Assembly: GCA_900772835.1 (NCBI GenBank)
Contig: CAAGSA010000088.1
Location: forward strand, 1 to 43,735
Direction of reading: 5' to 3'
DNA: 43,735 bases
DNA from: an uncultured Prevotella sp.
GTDB taxonomy: Bacteria; Bacteroidota; Bacteroidia; Bacteroidales; Bacteroidaceae
Both the position numbers and the translations under genes were made by a program. Numbering within the stretch: position 1 is the first letter of the stretch; the number at the start of each line of letters is the position of its first letter. Shown here one piece after another: positions 1 to 8,152 of the stretch. The notes under the pieces were generated by a model. It ran no database searches. It worked only from the letters and a program-made list of their open reading frames with translations, and had not been told where the DNA came from.

Positions 1-2
1 AG

Positions 3-161
3 CTGAAAAACGCCATCAAAATGTTGAATGGTGTTAGTTCTATTTCTATTCTGAGACCTAAGAAGACAGATTTGGAACTTGCCGAAGAGGACAAGGCGAA
101 AGGTAGAGTAACTCAATGGAATTCTGTTGACGAAATGTTTGACACTGTTTTAGGGGAATGA
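3..161 (+). CDS. RelB/DinJ-type antitoxin, C-terminal part (cut by window edge)
   Basis: The frame is open from base 3 to the TGA at 159-161 and gives 52 residues ending GRVTQWNSVDEMFDTVLGE. A charged linker followed by a W-x-SVDEMFD-x-VLGE tail is typical of antitoxins of the RelB/DinJ type paired with YafQ-like toxins. The N-terminal DNA-binding ribbon-helix-helix part would lie left of the window. Its stop overlaps the ATG of the next gene (ATGATG at 158-163), the usual translational coupling in toxin-antitoxin pairs. The segment is visibly more AT-rich than the sus genes, which fits a separate, perhaps transferred, origin. The family call rests on a short tail and on the neighbour. Confidence 0.6.
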   Translation: MKNAIKMLNGVSSISILRPKKTDLELAEEDKAKGRVTQWNSVDEMFDTVLGE

Positions 162-247
162 TGTATAAGTTTGGTACAACCAAAAGATTTGACAAGGCTT
201 TAAAGCTTTGCAAAAAGCGTGGCTATCCATTTGTTCATTTTCCTTAA
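158..247 (+). pseudogene. YafQ/RelE-type toxin, truncated after 29 codons
   Basis: From ATG 158 (or 161) the frame reads MMYKFGTTKRFDKALKLCKK, then RGYPFVHFP and a TAA at 245-247. The start closely resembles YafQ-type mRNA interferases, which begin with a short strand, then F-x-K-x-LKL-x-x-KRGY. Family members are about 90 residues and carry their catalytic histidines in the missing two thirds, so this product cannot be an active toxin. The frame is lost just before the 22-bp repeat array at 269-356, which suggests that the rest was deleted in a rearrangement there. It overlaps the antitoxin stop by four bases. Confidence 0.6.
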
Positions 248-268
248 TCCTATTCTAACAAGCACCCC

Positions 269-356
269 ATTTACGCCCCATAAACGATATAGTAGCGATT
301 CACAAACGCCACATTTACGACCCGTAAACGGCATAGTAGCGATTCACAAACGCCCA
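269..356 (-). repeat. Four-unit 22-bp tandem repeat overlapping a gene end
   Basis: Read on the minus strand the units are 356-335, 334-313, 312-291 and 290-269, each with a CGTTT core at exactly 22-bp spacing (AAACG on the + strand at 282, 304, 326, 348). Units alternate in sequence, so the array is also a 44-bp direct repeat. The clearest unit begins ATGCCGTTTACG, the core seen again at 29621-29699. The two 5'-most units (minus strand) encode the last 12 residues and stop of the SusF-like protein. Confidence 0.8.
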
Positions 357-1481
357 CACGGCGTGCAGCAGATACCATCCTGCCTTGCCAACCTTCAGGT
401 TGGTTTCGTCAACAGTGATGCCAGCTCCGGCTTCGTCTTCGACCTTAGCTTGACCACCGAAGTCGTTACCCCAGCCTGCCTGAGGAGCAAACTTGAACTG
501 CTCGCCGGCATGGAGATAAATGATTGTCCAGAAGTCGGTATCAGAACTATGCACTCTCACGAGCGGCTTCCAGCTTGACTCGCCGCCGTTTCCCCAATTA
601 TAGTTGCTGCCAGTGAGGTAAAGTTTAGGGTCCTTCAAACCGGTCACGCTGTATGTTCCCTCAAGCATATTGAACTCAAGCTTGTATTTGCTGAAGTCTG
701 ACGAAGCCTTGAATGTAATGTTGCCGCCCTCGTTCTTGTAAGAGAACTTGCCTTCTGCATTGTCTGGTGTGGCAGAGAGCACATTGTCCCATGACTCCAC
801 GTCAGAACCGTCGGCCTTGAATCCGCTCTGCGGAACGACTTTGAGTTCAACTGTCACGTCGCCTGGAGACGGGATGGTAACGCTGAACACAGGGTCGGCA
901 TAAGGATCGCCGCCGCCATTCACCAGCTTGTATTCATCCTTGCGCTGCTTTGACCAGTCGTCGAGAGAGCCTACAAGATAATAAGCATTGTCGATGAACG
1001 GAGCCTTCGGAGTGGCAACGACAGAAATCTCGCCTGCATCAACAAGCAAAGCCTGTCCGTTTGACATAACGTCAGAATAGACATGTCCCTTGAACTCGCG
1101 TGCAACAGGCTTGCTGCCGTAAGCCGTGACTATCTTCTCCTGAAGGTCGGCAGTCTGCACATTTCCATCGCTGGAAGCGCTCACTTCCTGCTCGTCCATT
1201 TTCTGAGCCAGGCTTTCATCGGCCGGAGTGAGGATGATACGCGAATTCTTAAGCGTTGTGTTTTCCGGCAGGGCTGCCTCGGAGAGAGTGAAGAGCTTCA
1301 CCTGCTCACCGGCATTTGCCAAATCCACGGCTCCCGTTGCCGTTGCGGCGAAGCCCGGTATTGTGATGGCGTTCTCCGGACCGTTATGCTGCGGATTAGC
1401 CCAGTCGTCGTAGTCGCCGTTGCAGCTGGCGAATGCGAATCCTGCCAGTGCGAACAAGCTATATAATAATGACTTTTTCAT
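315..1481 (-). CDS. SusF/SusE-like outer-membrane starch-binding lipoprotein, probably 3'-truncated
   Basis: The 388-residue protein begins with a lipoprotein signal peptide whose lipobox is FAS|C near residue 20, so the mature protein should be anchored in the outer membrane. An N-terminal SusE-like domain is followed by two CBM-like folds, starting near 'YYLVGSLDDW' (about residue 167) and 'LYLTGSNYNWG' (about 287). It is last in the susC-susD-susE operon and would bind starch at the surface. The second domain compares well with the first CBM of the neighbour at 1614-2810 up to the 'KAGWYLL' strand. There the neighbour continues through a linker into another roughly 100-residue domain, but this protein stops after AFVNRYYAVYGS, residues encoded by the 22-bp repeat. 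I infer loss of a C-terminal domain. Confidence 0.85.
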   Translation of the reverse strand: MKKSLLYSLFALAGFAFASCNGDYDDWANPQHNGPENAITIPGFAATATGAVDLANAGEQVKLFTLSEAALPENTTLKNSRIILTPADESLAQKMDEQEVSASSDGNVQTADLQEKIVTAYGSKPVAREFKGHVYSDVMSNGQALLVDAGEISVVATPKAPFIDNAYYLVGSLDDWSKQRKDEYKLVNGGGDPYADPVFSVTIPSPGDVTVELKVVPQSGFKADGSDVESWDNVLSATPDNAEGKFSYKNEGGNITFKASSDFSKYKLEFNMLEGTYSVTGLKDPKLYLTGSNYNWGNGGESSWKPLVRVHSSDTDFWTIIYLHAGEQFKFAPQAGWGNDFGGQAKVEDEAGAGITVDETNLKVGKAGWYLLHAVWAFVNRYYAVYGS

Positions 1482-1506
1482 TGTTGTTTGGTTTTAGTTG
1501 TTTGAG

Positions 1507-1564
1507 GGACTATCGGTGGGTCTAAAAGGACTAATAGGCTAATAGAACCGATAGGACTAATAGG
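1507..1564. repeat. Degenerate direct repeats in the susE-susF gap
   Basis: GGACTAATAGG occurs at 1528-1538 and 1554-1564 (26-bp period), with a related GGACTATCGG at 1507-1516. They fill most of the 132-bp spacer between the two lipoprotein genes. No promoter or terminator is evident. Confidence 0.6.
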
Positions 1565-1613
1565 GCCGAAAATCCCTCTTGATTTCAGTTTTTCAATCTT
1601 TCAATCTTTAGTT

Positions 1614-2810
1614 TTACTTCACTTCTCCAGTCCACTTGTCGAAGTCGATGTAGAGCTTCTGTCCGGCTGTACACTTCACTGAGTACTGGGCACCGAAATT
1701 CTTCTCCCATGATTCCGGAGGATTAGCGAAGAAGAGTGAGCCTTTGACCAGCGTGAACTCAGAATCATACCATGCAAAGCCTGGAATCTTGACGGATGCA
1801 CGCAGCTCGCCGCCGGCGAGGAATGCCGGTGAAACCCACTGACCGGAAGCATCGGCAGGAGCCGTGAGCTTGAAGCTGTCGTTGAACTCCCATACACCGT
1901 TGTTCACATTACCGATGAGGTAAACCTCTGCCGGATAAACGATGAGGTCGTATAACATCTGCTTGCCGTCGGCACTGATTTCGGCCTGGAACAGGAGCGT
2001 GTACCATCCGCCCTTGGCAACCTTGATGTTGTTGTAGTCATCCTTATTGCAGGTAATGCCGGCATCAGCCTTATCGTCCACGCTGCGCAGGTTTGTATAG
2101 TCGAGATAGCTGCCCTTGGTCACAGCCCACTTGAAGTTTGCGTTGTCCGGCACATATATGATTGTCATATAACTGCTCTTGGAGTTGGAGAGATGCGGCA
2201 CGACCTTCCAGTCTTTCCATGCCTCCTGGATTGACGAACCAATCACGAAGAGGTTGTCCGGATATGACACCTCCGGTGCCTTGTATTCAGCATGAACCTT
2301 AGGCAGGGTGATGAAGTTGGAGTATGTCTCACCGAGATTCTTGTCCACGCCGCCGTTGATAACGGCACGCAGGCGGATGTAAATCGGCAATACAGCCGGC
2401 ACAGTCTTTTCTTCAGGATTTGCCGTCAGATACAAGTCTGCCACGGCACTGTTGAGCTCGCTGCCGCTCACCTGCATATTTGCCTTGGGATATGAAGTGG
2501 AAAGCTCCTTGAACGGGGCATCGGCATTGCCCTCTGTGAAACTCTTGTCGAGCGAAACCTGCACGTAGTAGTCTACAACGTACGGCACGTTGCCGCCGTA
2601 GTTAGGCTGCGAACAGGTGAGGTTCACGCTTTCAGACCTTGCCAGGTCATACGTATTGTTCTCAGCATAAGCCGGAGTGTTGAGCACGAATCCTTCGGAA
2701 ACGTGGCTCAGGTCGAGCGTCGGGTTACTGTCGTCGTCCTTATCGCACGAAGCGAAAAGCATAGGCAGTGCCAACAGCACGGGCATCATTATTCTATATA
2801 TTGATTTCAT
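1614..2810 (-). CDS. susE: SusE-like outer-membrane starch-binding lipoprotein
   Basis: A 398-residue protein with a lipoprotein signal (lipobox LFAS|C near residue 22, followed by an acidic DKDDD stretch typical of surface-exported Bacteroidota lipoproteins). An N-terminal SusE-type beta domain covers roughly residues 25-180. Two CBM-like domains follow, beginning near 'LFVIGSSIQEAWKDW' and 'VYLIGNVNNGVWEF'. The length is close to that of the B. thetaiotaomicron SusE family. It lies 47 bp downstream of susD in the same operon. The expected role is to hold starch and malto-oligosaccharides at the cell surface next to SusC/SusD. SusE and SusF paralogues cannot be told apart reliably by eye, so the symbol follows gene order and domain number. 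Confidence 0.87.
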   Translation of the reverse strand: MKSIYRIMMPVLLALPMLFASCDKDDDSNPTLDLSHVSEGFVLNTPAYAENNTYDLARSESVNLTCSQPNYGGNVPYVVDYYVQVSLDKSFTEGNADAPFKELSTSYPKANMQVSGSELNSAVADLYLTANPEEKTVPAVLPIYIRLRAVINGGVDKNLGETYSNFITLPKVHAEYKAPEVSYPDNLFVIGSSIQEAWKDWKVVPHLSNSKSSYMTIIYVPDNANFKWAVTKGSYLDYTNLRSVDDKADAGITCNKDDYNNIKVAKGGWYTLLFQAEISADGKQMLYDLIVYPAEVYLIGNVNNGVWEFNDSFKLTAPADASGQWVSPAFLAGGELRASVKIPGFAWYDSEFTLVKGSLFFANPPESWEKNFGAQYSVKCTAGQKLYIDFDKWTGEVK

Positions 2811-2857
2811 GATACGTCTTCTTTTTCTTGTTTATGAATCTGTTTGCTGTTCTCTGA

Positions 2858-4564
2858 TTAATAATCCGCATTCTGCGTCATGTTCTTGTTGCCGGAAATC
2901 TCGCTCGCTGGGATAGGATAGATCCAGTAGTGGGCATCCACGCCACGTCCGTTCTTCTGTCCGCCCTTGAAGCTCCAGAGATACTTGCTGCCAGTGTAGA
3001 GACCGAAACGGTTGAGGTCGCTGCGGCGACGGCCTTCGAGATAGAACTCGCGGCACCACTCGTCGATGAGTAGGCTCTCGGTCACACTTGACGACGGTGT
3101 ACGGTTTGCACGCTTCTCAAGCTCGTTGATGTCGCTGAGTCCGAGGTCACCCTCGCCCAGACGGAACTTTGCCTCGGCACGTGTGAGATAGATTTCAGCG
3201 AGACGGAACAATGGTACGTCGGTATCACAGAAGTTGTCGCCGTGCGCTTTGCCGTTGTCTGAGCGCACGTTGGTCCACTTCACGATGGAGAGTCCGTTGA
3301 GGAAGCCCGTTATTTCCTTGCCAGGCTCAAGTGTGCGCAGGTCGTTGCCGTCGGCACCGCCAACTCCGGCATAGAATATGGCGCGGTCGTCGTTGGCTGC
3401 TGCCAGAATCTGCTTCGTGCTTCCGCCGAGCTTCTCGTCCATAGAGATAACGTCTGCCTCGGTCAGCTTGGATGCGTCGATTTTGTTGTCCTTGATGTAT
3501 GCTGCATAATCGTCAGAGTTTGCCATAGGCACATCGAGTGCAGGGAAGAATTTCTGGATGAGGTCCTTCCTTGCGAAGACACACTGCCATGGATTTGTCT
3601 GATAGTAGTAAGGCATACCGCTCTTGCGCGTACCGTTGATGAGCATCGTGGTTGCGCCGTGGTTGCGGGTCTTCAGTCCGTCCTGACGGATAGGCAGGAT
3701 TATCTCCTTCATAGCCTCGGGGTTCTCGTCGTTGTCGGCCATGAAGAGCTGCTGGTAGCCGGAATAGCCGTTCTTCTCTGCCTTTGATAGGTCGTAGGCA
3801 CCTGACTCCAGAATCTTGTCGCAGTACTGCTTTGCCTTTGCGTAATCCTTCACAGCTCCGTCGGTATATACCTCGGAGTTGAGGGCGAGGCGTGCGTGGA
3901 GCGCGTATGCAGCTCCGCGGTCGGCGCGTCCCCAGTCAGCAGCCGTGTGGTATGCTCCCACTTCCTTCAGTATCGGCTCGATGGCTGTCAGCTCCTCGTC
4001 AATCCAGTTGTAGAGGTCTGCACCTGCCTTTTCTACAGGGAATTCGGCGTTGTATTCAGTCTTGAACGGTGCCTTGTGGAAGAGGTCGAGGAAGCAGTAG
4101 TAGTGCAGAGCGCGCAGGAAGCGTACCTCGGCTATCACGTCGTCAGACATCTTTCCAGTCTCGTAGCTGATGAACTGGTTGTAGAGTGTGATGTCGTAGG
4201 CGAGACGCTGGTAGCACCAGTTAACACGCAGCGAACTTGAGTTCCATGCCATATTCGTGATAGGCGCCATATCGTCGTCTTTCTGCCATGCCCAGAGAAT
4301 TTCGTCGGAGTTGAGCTCCTGCAGGTTGAACACTGTGCGGTAGAATCCGCTCTCTCCCTCATTCACACTGAGGTCTGCCTTTCCGTCAGGACCTTTCTGT
4401 CCGGTGAGGCCGAGGGTTCCATATTGCTTTGCCAAAAGCTGTTTGGCATCGTATGTATTTGATGACTGCGGGTCAATCGGCGAAATGTTCAGTTCGTCGG
4501 CGCACGAAGCCATACCGAGCGAAAGCAGAGCCAATGCAGCAGTCTTTATTGCTATATGTTTCAT
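2858..4564 (-). CDS. susD: SusD/RagB-family starch-binding outer-membrane lipoprotein
   Basis: A 568-residue protein whose signal peptide ends in the lipobox MAS|C (Cys about residue 21), followed by NISPIDPQSS. The body shows SusD features: the LNSDEILWAW segment, helix-rich TPR-like stretches ('VRFLRALHYYCFLDLFHKAPF') and the C-terminal 'DVPLFRLAEIYLTRAEA...INELEKRANR...EFYLEGRRRSDLNRFG' region that closes nearly all SusD proteins. It follows susC by 98 bp on the same strand. SusD forms the lid on the SusC barrel and delivers malto-oligosaccharides to it. Family membership is clear; the starch specificity comes from the locus. Confidence 0.95.
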   Translation of the reverse strand: MKHIAIKTAALALLSLGMASCADELNISPIDPQSSNTYDAKQLLAKQYGTLGLTGQKGPDGKADLSVNEGESGFYRTVFNLQELNSDEILWAWQKDDDMAPITNMAWNSSSLRVNWCYQRLAYDITLYNQFISYETGKMSDDVIAEVRFLRALHYYCFLDLFHKAPFKTEYNAEFPVEKAGADLYNWIDEELTAIEPILKEVGAYHTAADWGRADRGAAYALHARLALNSEVYTDGAVKDYAKAKQYCDKILESGAYDLSKAEKNGYSGYQQLFMADNDENPEAMKEIILPIRQDGLKTRNHGATTMLINGTRKSGMPYYYQTNPWQCVFARKDLIQKFFPALDVPMANSDDYAAYIKDNKIDASKLTEADVISMDEKLGGSTKQILAAANDDRAIFYAGVGGADGNDLRTLEPGKEITGFLNGLSIVKWTNVRSDNGKAHGDNFCDTDVPLFRLAEIYLTRAEAKFRLGEGDLGLSDINELEKRANRTPSSSVTESLLIDEWCREFYLEGRRRSDLNRFGLYTGSKYLWSFKGGQKNGRGVDAHYWIYPIPASEISGNKNMTQNADY

Positions 4565-4588
4565 GATTTAAGTCTTTATTGCTTTTTT

Positions 4589-4612
4589 TACTTGTCTACT
4601 CGTCCACCCGTC
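4589..4612. repeat. Three 8-bp tandem repeats in the susC-susD gap
   Basis: On the + strand TACTTGTC, TACTCGTC and CACCCGTC follow one another directly. They are followed by similar but less regular CGTCTGCGTG sequence. The array lies in the 98-bp spacer between susC and susD. A length change here would alter spacing or mRNA structure but no protein. Confidence 0.6.
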
Positions 4613-4662
4613 TGCGTGTCTTTTCATCGACCCGCCGACGTGCTTTGTCCGTAAACGCGCTT

Positions 4663-7600
4663 TTAGAAATTGAAGTTAACACCAAGCTGGAAGCTCATTG
4701 GACGTGGGTACGGATCCCTGTCCACACCGTTTGCAACCTCCGGGTCGAGTCCCTTGTACTTTGTGATGATGAACGGGTTCTGCGCTGTCAGGAACACGCG
4801 TCCTGAGAAGTAGTCCTGTCCAGCATACTTGAGCAGTGCCGGGAAGCTGTATCCGAGTGTGATGTTCGAGCACTTCAGGAATGAGGCGTTGCGCACGAAG
4901 TAGTCGCTCAATCCGCATCCGTTTGATGTCTTGCCCGTGAAGCCGAGTTCCAATGCCGCCGGAGTTGTGTTGACAAAAGCTCCGTGATTGTAGATACCGT
5001 CCTTGCAGATCTGTGAGCGCTCTGCCAGGTTGTAGTCGTATACATAGTTTCCGAGCGATGCTCTGAGCGAGAAGCTGAAGTCCCAACGCTTGTAGAGAAT
5101 CTTGGATGTGAGACCCATTATCACGTCGGCTGCCGGACTCTTGTAGTAGTAGCGGTCGTCGGCGTTAATCTGGCCGTTTCCGTCGCGGTCTACGTAGACA
5201 CCTTCAATCGGCTTGCCGTTCTCGTCGTAAACCTGCTGGAACACGTAGAATGCGTTGACTGGCTCGCCAACCTTGTGGCGCTGTATACGCACGTCAGTAC
5301 CGCCTGCGGCATTGGTACTCTCGTTCCATACCCAGTCCTGCTCGCCTGCCTTGAGGGATCTTACTTCGTTCTTGTTCCAACCCACGTTGTAGGTGAGGTC
5401 CCAGGTGAAGTCCTTTGTAACGACTGGCTTCACGTCGAATGAGAGTTCAAGTCCGTAGTTGCGCAGCGAACCCACGTTCTGCAGCAGCTTGTCACCGAGT
5501 GTGGTTCCTGCCACGGATGCCACTTCTGCGAGAAGGTCGTCGGTGTTGCGGATGTATCCGTCGAGACTGAATGTGAACCGGTTGTTCAGTGCGGCGAAGT
5601 CGATACCGGCATTCCAAGTTTCCGTAGTCTCCCATGTCAGCTTGTCGTTGTATTTGTTCGGACGAACGGTATGTATGTAGTCGCTACCGAAAGGATAGTC
5701 GGAATACTGGTCGCTCGCCACATAGAGAGGCATATAGTAGAAGTCCTGGTCGATGTTCTGCTGTCCGGTCTTACCCCATCCCAAACGGAGCTTCAAGTCG
5801 TTGAGCCACTTCACGTTCTTCATGAACGACTCGTTGTTTATCTTCCATGCAAGGGCTGCTGATGGGAAATATCCCCACTTGTGTCCCTTGGCGAAGCGCG
5901 ATGAACCGTCGGCACGGAACGTGGCGGTGATGAGATAACGGTCGTAGAACGAATAGTTGAGACGACCGAAGTATGAAACGATGGAGTTGTGTGTTGCCCA
6001 CTCTGTCTCAGAACGTGGCTTCGGGTCCTTTGCTGCTCCTGTCACGGGGTCTGTGCCCTGTCCGTATGAGCCTGTTCCTGTGCGGTGGTAGTGGCTCTGT
6101 TCGGCACCTCCCATGATATCGATGTCGTGCTTGCCAAAGGTGTGCATATACTGTGCGTAGGCATTGCCCACGATATTGTATTTCCAATATCCCATATGGC
6201 CTATCCAGCCGTAATAGTTATTGGAGAAAGAGTATGGGCTGTTGGTTTCGTTCTGCTCGGTGGCTGTATACTGCGCTCCGATGCTTGCATGGATGTGCAG
6301 ATCCTCAAAGCCATGAATCTTATAGTCTACCTCGGCGTTGCCGCTGTAGTCGTTGGCGTGAGCATAGCAGTGCTTGTTCATAAGCTGTGCCACAGGGTTC
6401 TGCGGAACGTTTCCGGCATCCGGTGTCTTGTTCCATGCCGGATTGCTGAACTTGTCATATGACATCAGCGTCTGGTAATATCCGCCTGTCATCCAGTAGT
6501 CTGGGTCGTCGGTCCTTACAGGGCGTGTAGGGTCCATTGCCATGGCTGAGCCCACTGCACCGCTGTCTGCATAGCGGTTCTTCTCATACATGTACTTGGC
6601 TGTGATGTTGAAGTTCAAGTGTTTGTCGAAGAACGACGGTGCGAGGTTAATGCTCGTGTTGAAACGGCGCATCCAGCTGGTCTTCAGGATACCGTTGCCG
6701 ATATTGTAGCCTGCACTGATGCGGTATGGCATATTCTTCAAGCCGCCAGTAACGCTCAGGCTGTGGCTTGTCGATGCCGTGGTACGGAAGATTTCCTTCT
6801 GCCAGTCGGTGTCGGCATTGCCGAGCAGGTCGGTGTTGCAGCCCAGCTTGTCGGCGAGGTCTCTGAACTCGGCGGCATTAAGGGTTTCGAGCTTCTTGCG
6901 GATTGTGGAAACGGTAAAGTCGCCGTTATAGGAGAATGTAGGCTTCTGTCCGGCACGTCCCTTCTTGGTGGTTACGATAACCACACCGTTGCTGGCGCGC
7001 GAACCGTATATGGCTGTAGCCGAGGCATCCTTCAATACGGTGAAGCTCTCGATGTCGTTAGGGTTGATGTTGGCAAGGATGTTGCTCATTCCGGTTGCCG
7101 TGTTGTTGTCGATTACGAGTCCGTCGATTACGTACAGAGGGTCGTTGTTTGCCGAGAGCGACGCACCTCCACGGATGCGGATCTGTGCTCCTGCGCCCGG
7201 CGCACCGCCTGCGGTCTGCACATCCACACCGGCCACCTTGCCCACGAGCATATCCGTGGCATTGTTGGTGATACCCTTCGAGAGTTCGTCCGGCTTCATT
7301 GCCGTCACGGAACCGGTGAGGTCGGTCTTCTTGGCACGACCGTAACCAATCACGACAACCTCGTTCAGCTTGTTGTCTGCCTCTTCCTGGAGAATGATGT
7401 TGATGTTCTGTCCTGCATGGGCGGTTGCTGTCTCGTAACCGATGTAGGAGATTCTGATTACAGACTTGGCGTCTGCCTTAATAGAGAAGTTTCCGTCGAG
7501 GTCAGTTATCGTACCACCATCGGTACCGTCTACACGCACCGTGGCTCCGATAATTGGTTCGCCGGTTGAATCCTTCACGTGTCCCTTCACGACAACCTGT

Positions 7601-7686
7601 TGTCCGAAGGCACTTGCCGTAAGAAACAAACCGCCAGTCAAGGCTGCCGTCCTCAGGGCGTTGCTTAGTTTAACCTGCTTCATCAT
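4663..7686 (-). CDS. susC: SusC/RagA-family TonB-dependent outer-membrane transporter
   Basis: A 1007-residue protein with a signal peptide ending near 'ASAFGQQ'. A carboxypeptidase-regulatory-like beta domain follows (residues about 30-110, 'VKGHVKDSTGEPIIGATVRVDG'), then the SusC-type TonB box region 'NEVVVIGYG', the plug domain ('IRIRGGASLSANNDPLYVIDG', 'FTVLKDASATAIYGSRASNG') and a long beta-barrel ending in an aromatic residue (FNF). It is first in the leftward operon with susD and the two starch-binding lipoproteins. It should import malto-oligosaccharides into the periplasm using TonB energy. Its leader carries a -7 promoter box and, further upstream, a LacI-type palindrome. Starch as substrate is inferred from the neighbouring amylases. 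Confidence 0.95.
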   Translation of the reverse strand: MMKQVKLSNALRTAALTGGLFLTASAFGQQVVVKGHVKDSTGEPIIGATVRVDGTDGGTITDLDGNFSIKADAKSVIRISYIGYETATAHAGQNINIILQEEADNKLNEVVVIGYGRAKKTDLTGSVTAMKPDELSKGITNNATDMLVGKVAGVDVQTAGGAPGAGAQIRIRGGASLSANNDPLYVIDGLVIDNNTATGMSNILANINPNDIESFTVLKDASATAIYGSRASNGVVIVTTKKGRAGQKPTFSYNGDFTVSTIRKKLETLNAAEFRDLADKLGCNTDLLGNADTDWQKEIFRTTASTSHSLSVTGGLKNMPYRISAGYNIGNGILKTSWMRRFNTSINLAPSFFDKHLNFNITAKYMYEKNRYADSGAVGSAMAMDPTRPVRTDDPDYWMTGGYYQTLMSYDKFSNPAWNKTPDAGNVPQNPVAQLMNKHCYAHANDYSGNAEVDYKIHGFEDLHIHASIGAQYTATEQNETNSPYSFSNNYYGWIGHMGYWKYNIVGNAYAQYMHTFGKHDIDIMGGAEQSHYHRTGTGSYGQGTDPVTGAAKDPKPRSETEWATHNSIVSYFGRLNYSFYDRYLITATFRADGSSRFAKGHKWGYFPSAALAWKINNESFMKNVKWLNDLKLRLGWGKTGQQNIDQDFYYMPLYVASDQYSDYPFGSDYIHTVRPNKYNDKLTWETTETWNAGIDFAALNNRFTFSLDGYIRNTDDLLAEVASVAGTTLGDKLLQNVGSLRNYGLELSFDVKPVVTKDFTWDLTYNVGWNKNEVRSLKAGEQDWVWNESTNAAGGTDVRIQRHKVGEPVNAFYVFQQVYDENGKPIEGVYVDRDGNGQINADDRYYYKSPAADVIMGLTSKILYKRWDFSFSLRASLGNYVYDYNLAERSQICKDGIYNHGAFVNTTPAALELGFTGKTSNGCGLSDYFVRNASFLKCSNITLGYSFPALLKYAGQDYFSGRVFLTAQNPFIITKYKGLDPEVANGVDRDPYPRPMSFQLGVNFNF

Positions 7687-7877
7687 TGTTAGCTGTTTTT
7701 ATTATGTTATTTAAATTAATAGTTCTGCACTATTTTTATTTTGTATAGCTAAGACTTTCTAAATCATCTCGGGCAATACACCTTATTTATATATATAGAG
7801 GCGAATACCCTGTCCGCAACATCAGCGAACAATACGTTTTCATTATCTTCTGTATAGGTATTGTTTGATATCTGCTG

Positions 7878-7885
7878 CAAATATA
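7878..7885 (-). promoter_or_regulatory. -7 promoter box for susC operon
   Basis: On the minus strand the bases read TATATTTG, an exact match to the Bacteroidota -7 consensus TAnnTTTG. A weak TTTA at 7904-7907 is roughly where the -33 box should be. Transcription would start near 7871. Confidence 0.55.
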
Positions 7886-7940
7886 GGATGTATTATGATA
7901 CGTTAAAACTTTTTTTGTGCATTTTTACGTTTATGCATCG

Positions 7941-7952
7941 GCAAACGTTTGC
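7941..7952. promoter_or_regulatory. LacI-type operator 1
   Basis: GCAAACGTTTGC is a perfect 12-bp palindrome with the central CG typical of LacI/GalR operators. It lies 55 bp upstream of the susC -7 box and matches the core of the second site exactly. Confidence 0.75.
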
Positions 7953-8053
7953 ATTGAACAGGATTTCAAACCGAATTATGCCTATAAACGACAAATCCAG
8001 TAACACAACAATACCGAAAACGGCACAATAAACACCATTGCAGAGGCTACACG

Positions 8054-8067
8054 TGCAAACGTTTGCA
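8054..8067. promoter_or_regulatory. LacI-type operator 2
   Basis: TGCAAACGTTTGCA is a perfect 14-bp palindrome containing the whole of operator 1. It lies 54 bp upstream of the regulator's own -7 box. The two centres are 114 bp apart, close to 11 helical turns. Confidence 0.78.
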
Positions 8068-8121
8068 ATTTCTTAAACAAAATACATTGACTTATGGAGA
8101 ACAACATTGGAAAGTTTGCTA

Positions 8122-8129
8122 TATCTTTG
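8122..8129 (+). promoter_or_regulatory. -7 promoter box for the LacI-type regulator
   Basis: TATCTTTG matches TAnnTTTG exactly. No convincing -33 TTTG is seen at the proper distance. A start near 8136 leaves a 17-nt leader before ATG 8153 and supports that ATG as the translation start. Confidence 0.55.
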
Positions 8130-8152
8130 CAGCAGAAATCACTACGCTACCT

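Larger units (their letters stand above)
7687..8152. other. Divergent susC / lacI control region
   Basis: This 466-bp gap holds no gene I can support. It contains a leftward promoter box (7878-7885), two LacI-type palindromes (7941-7952 and 8054-8067) and a rightward promoter box (8122-8129). From the leftward box, the susC leader would be about 185 nt long. A TTG-initiated extension of the regulator from 8063 would begin inside the second palindrome and is not credible. Confidence 0.7.

Noticed and set aside
6619..7569. 316-codon open frame antisense to susC
   Set aside because: It lies over the conserved plug domain of susC and shows no recognisable motif.
8063..8152. TTG-initiated N-terminal extension of the LacI-type regulator
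   Set aside because: It begins inside the operator palindrome and upstream of the -7 box; ATG 8153 gives the normal family length.
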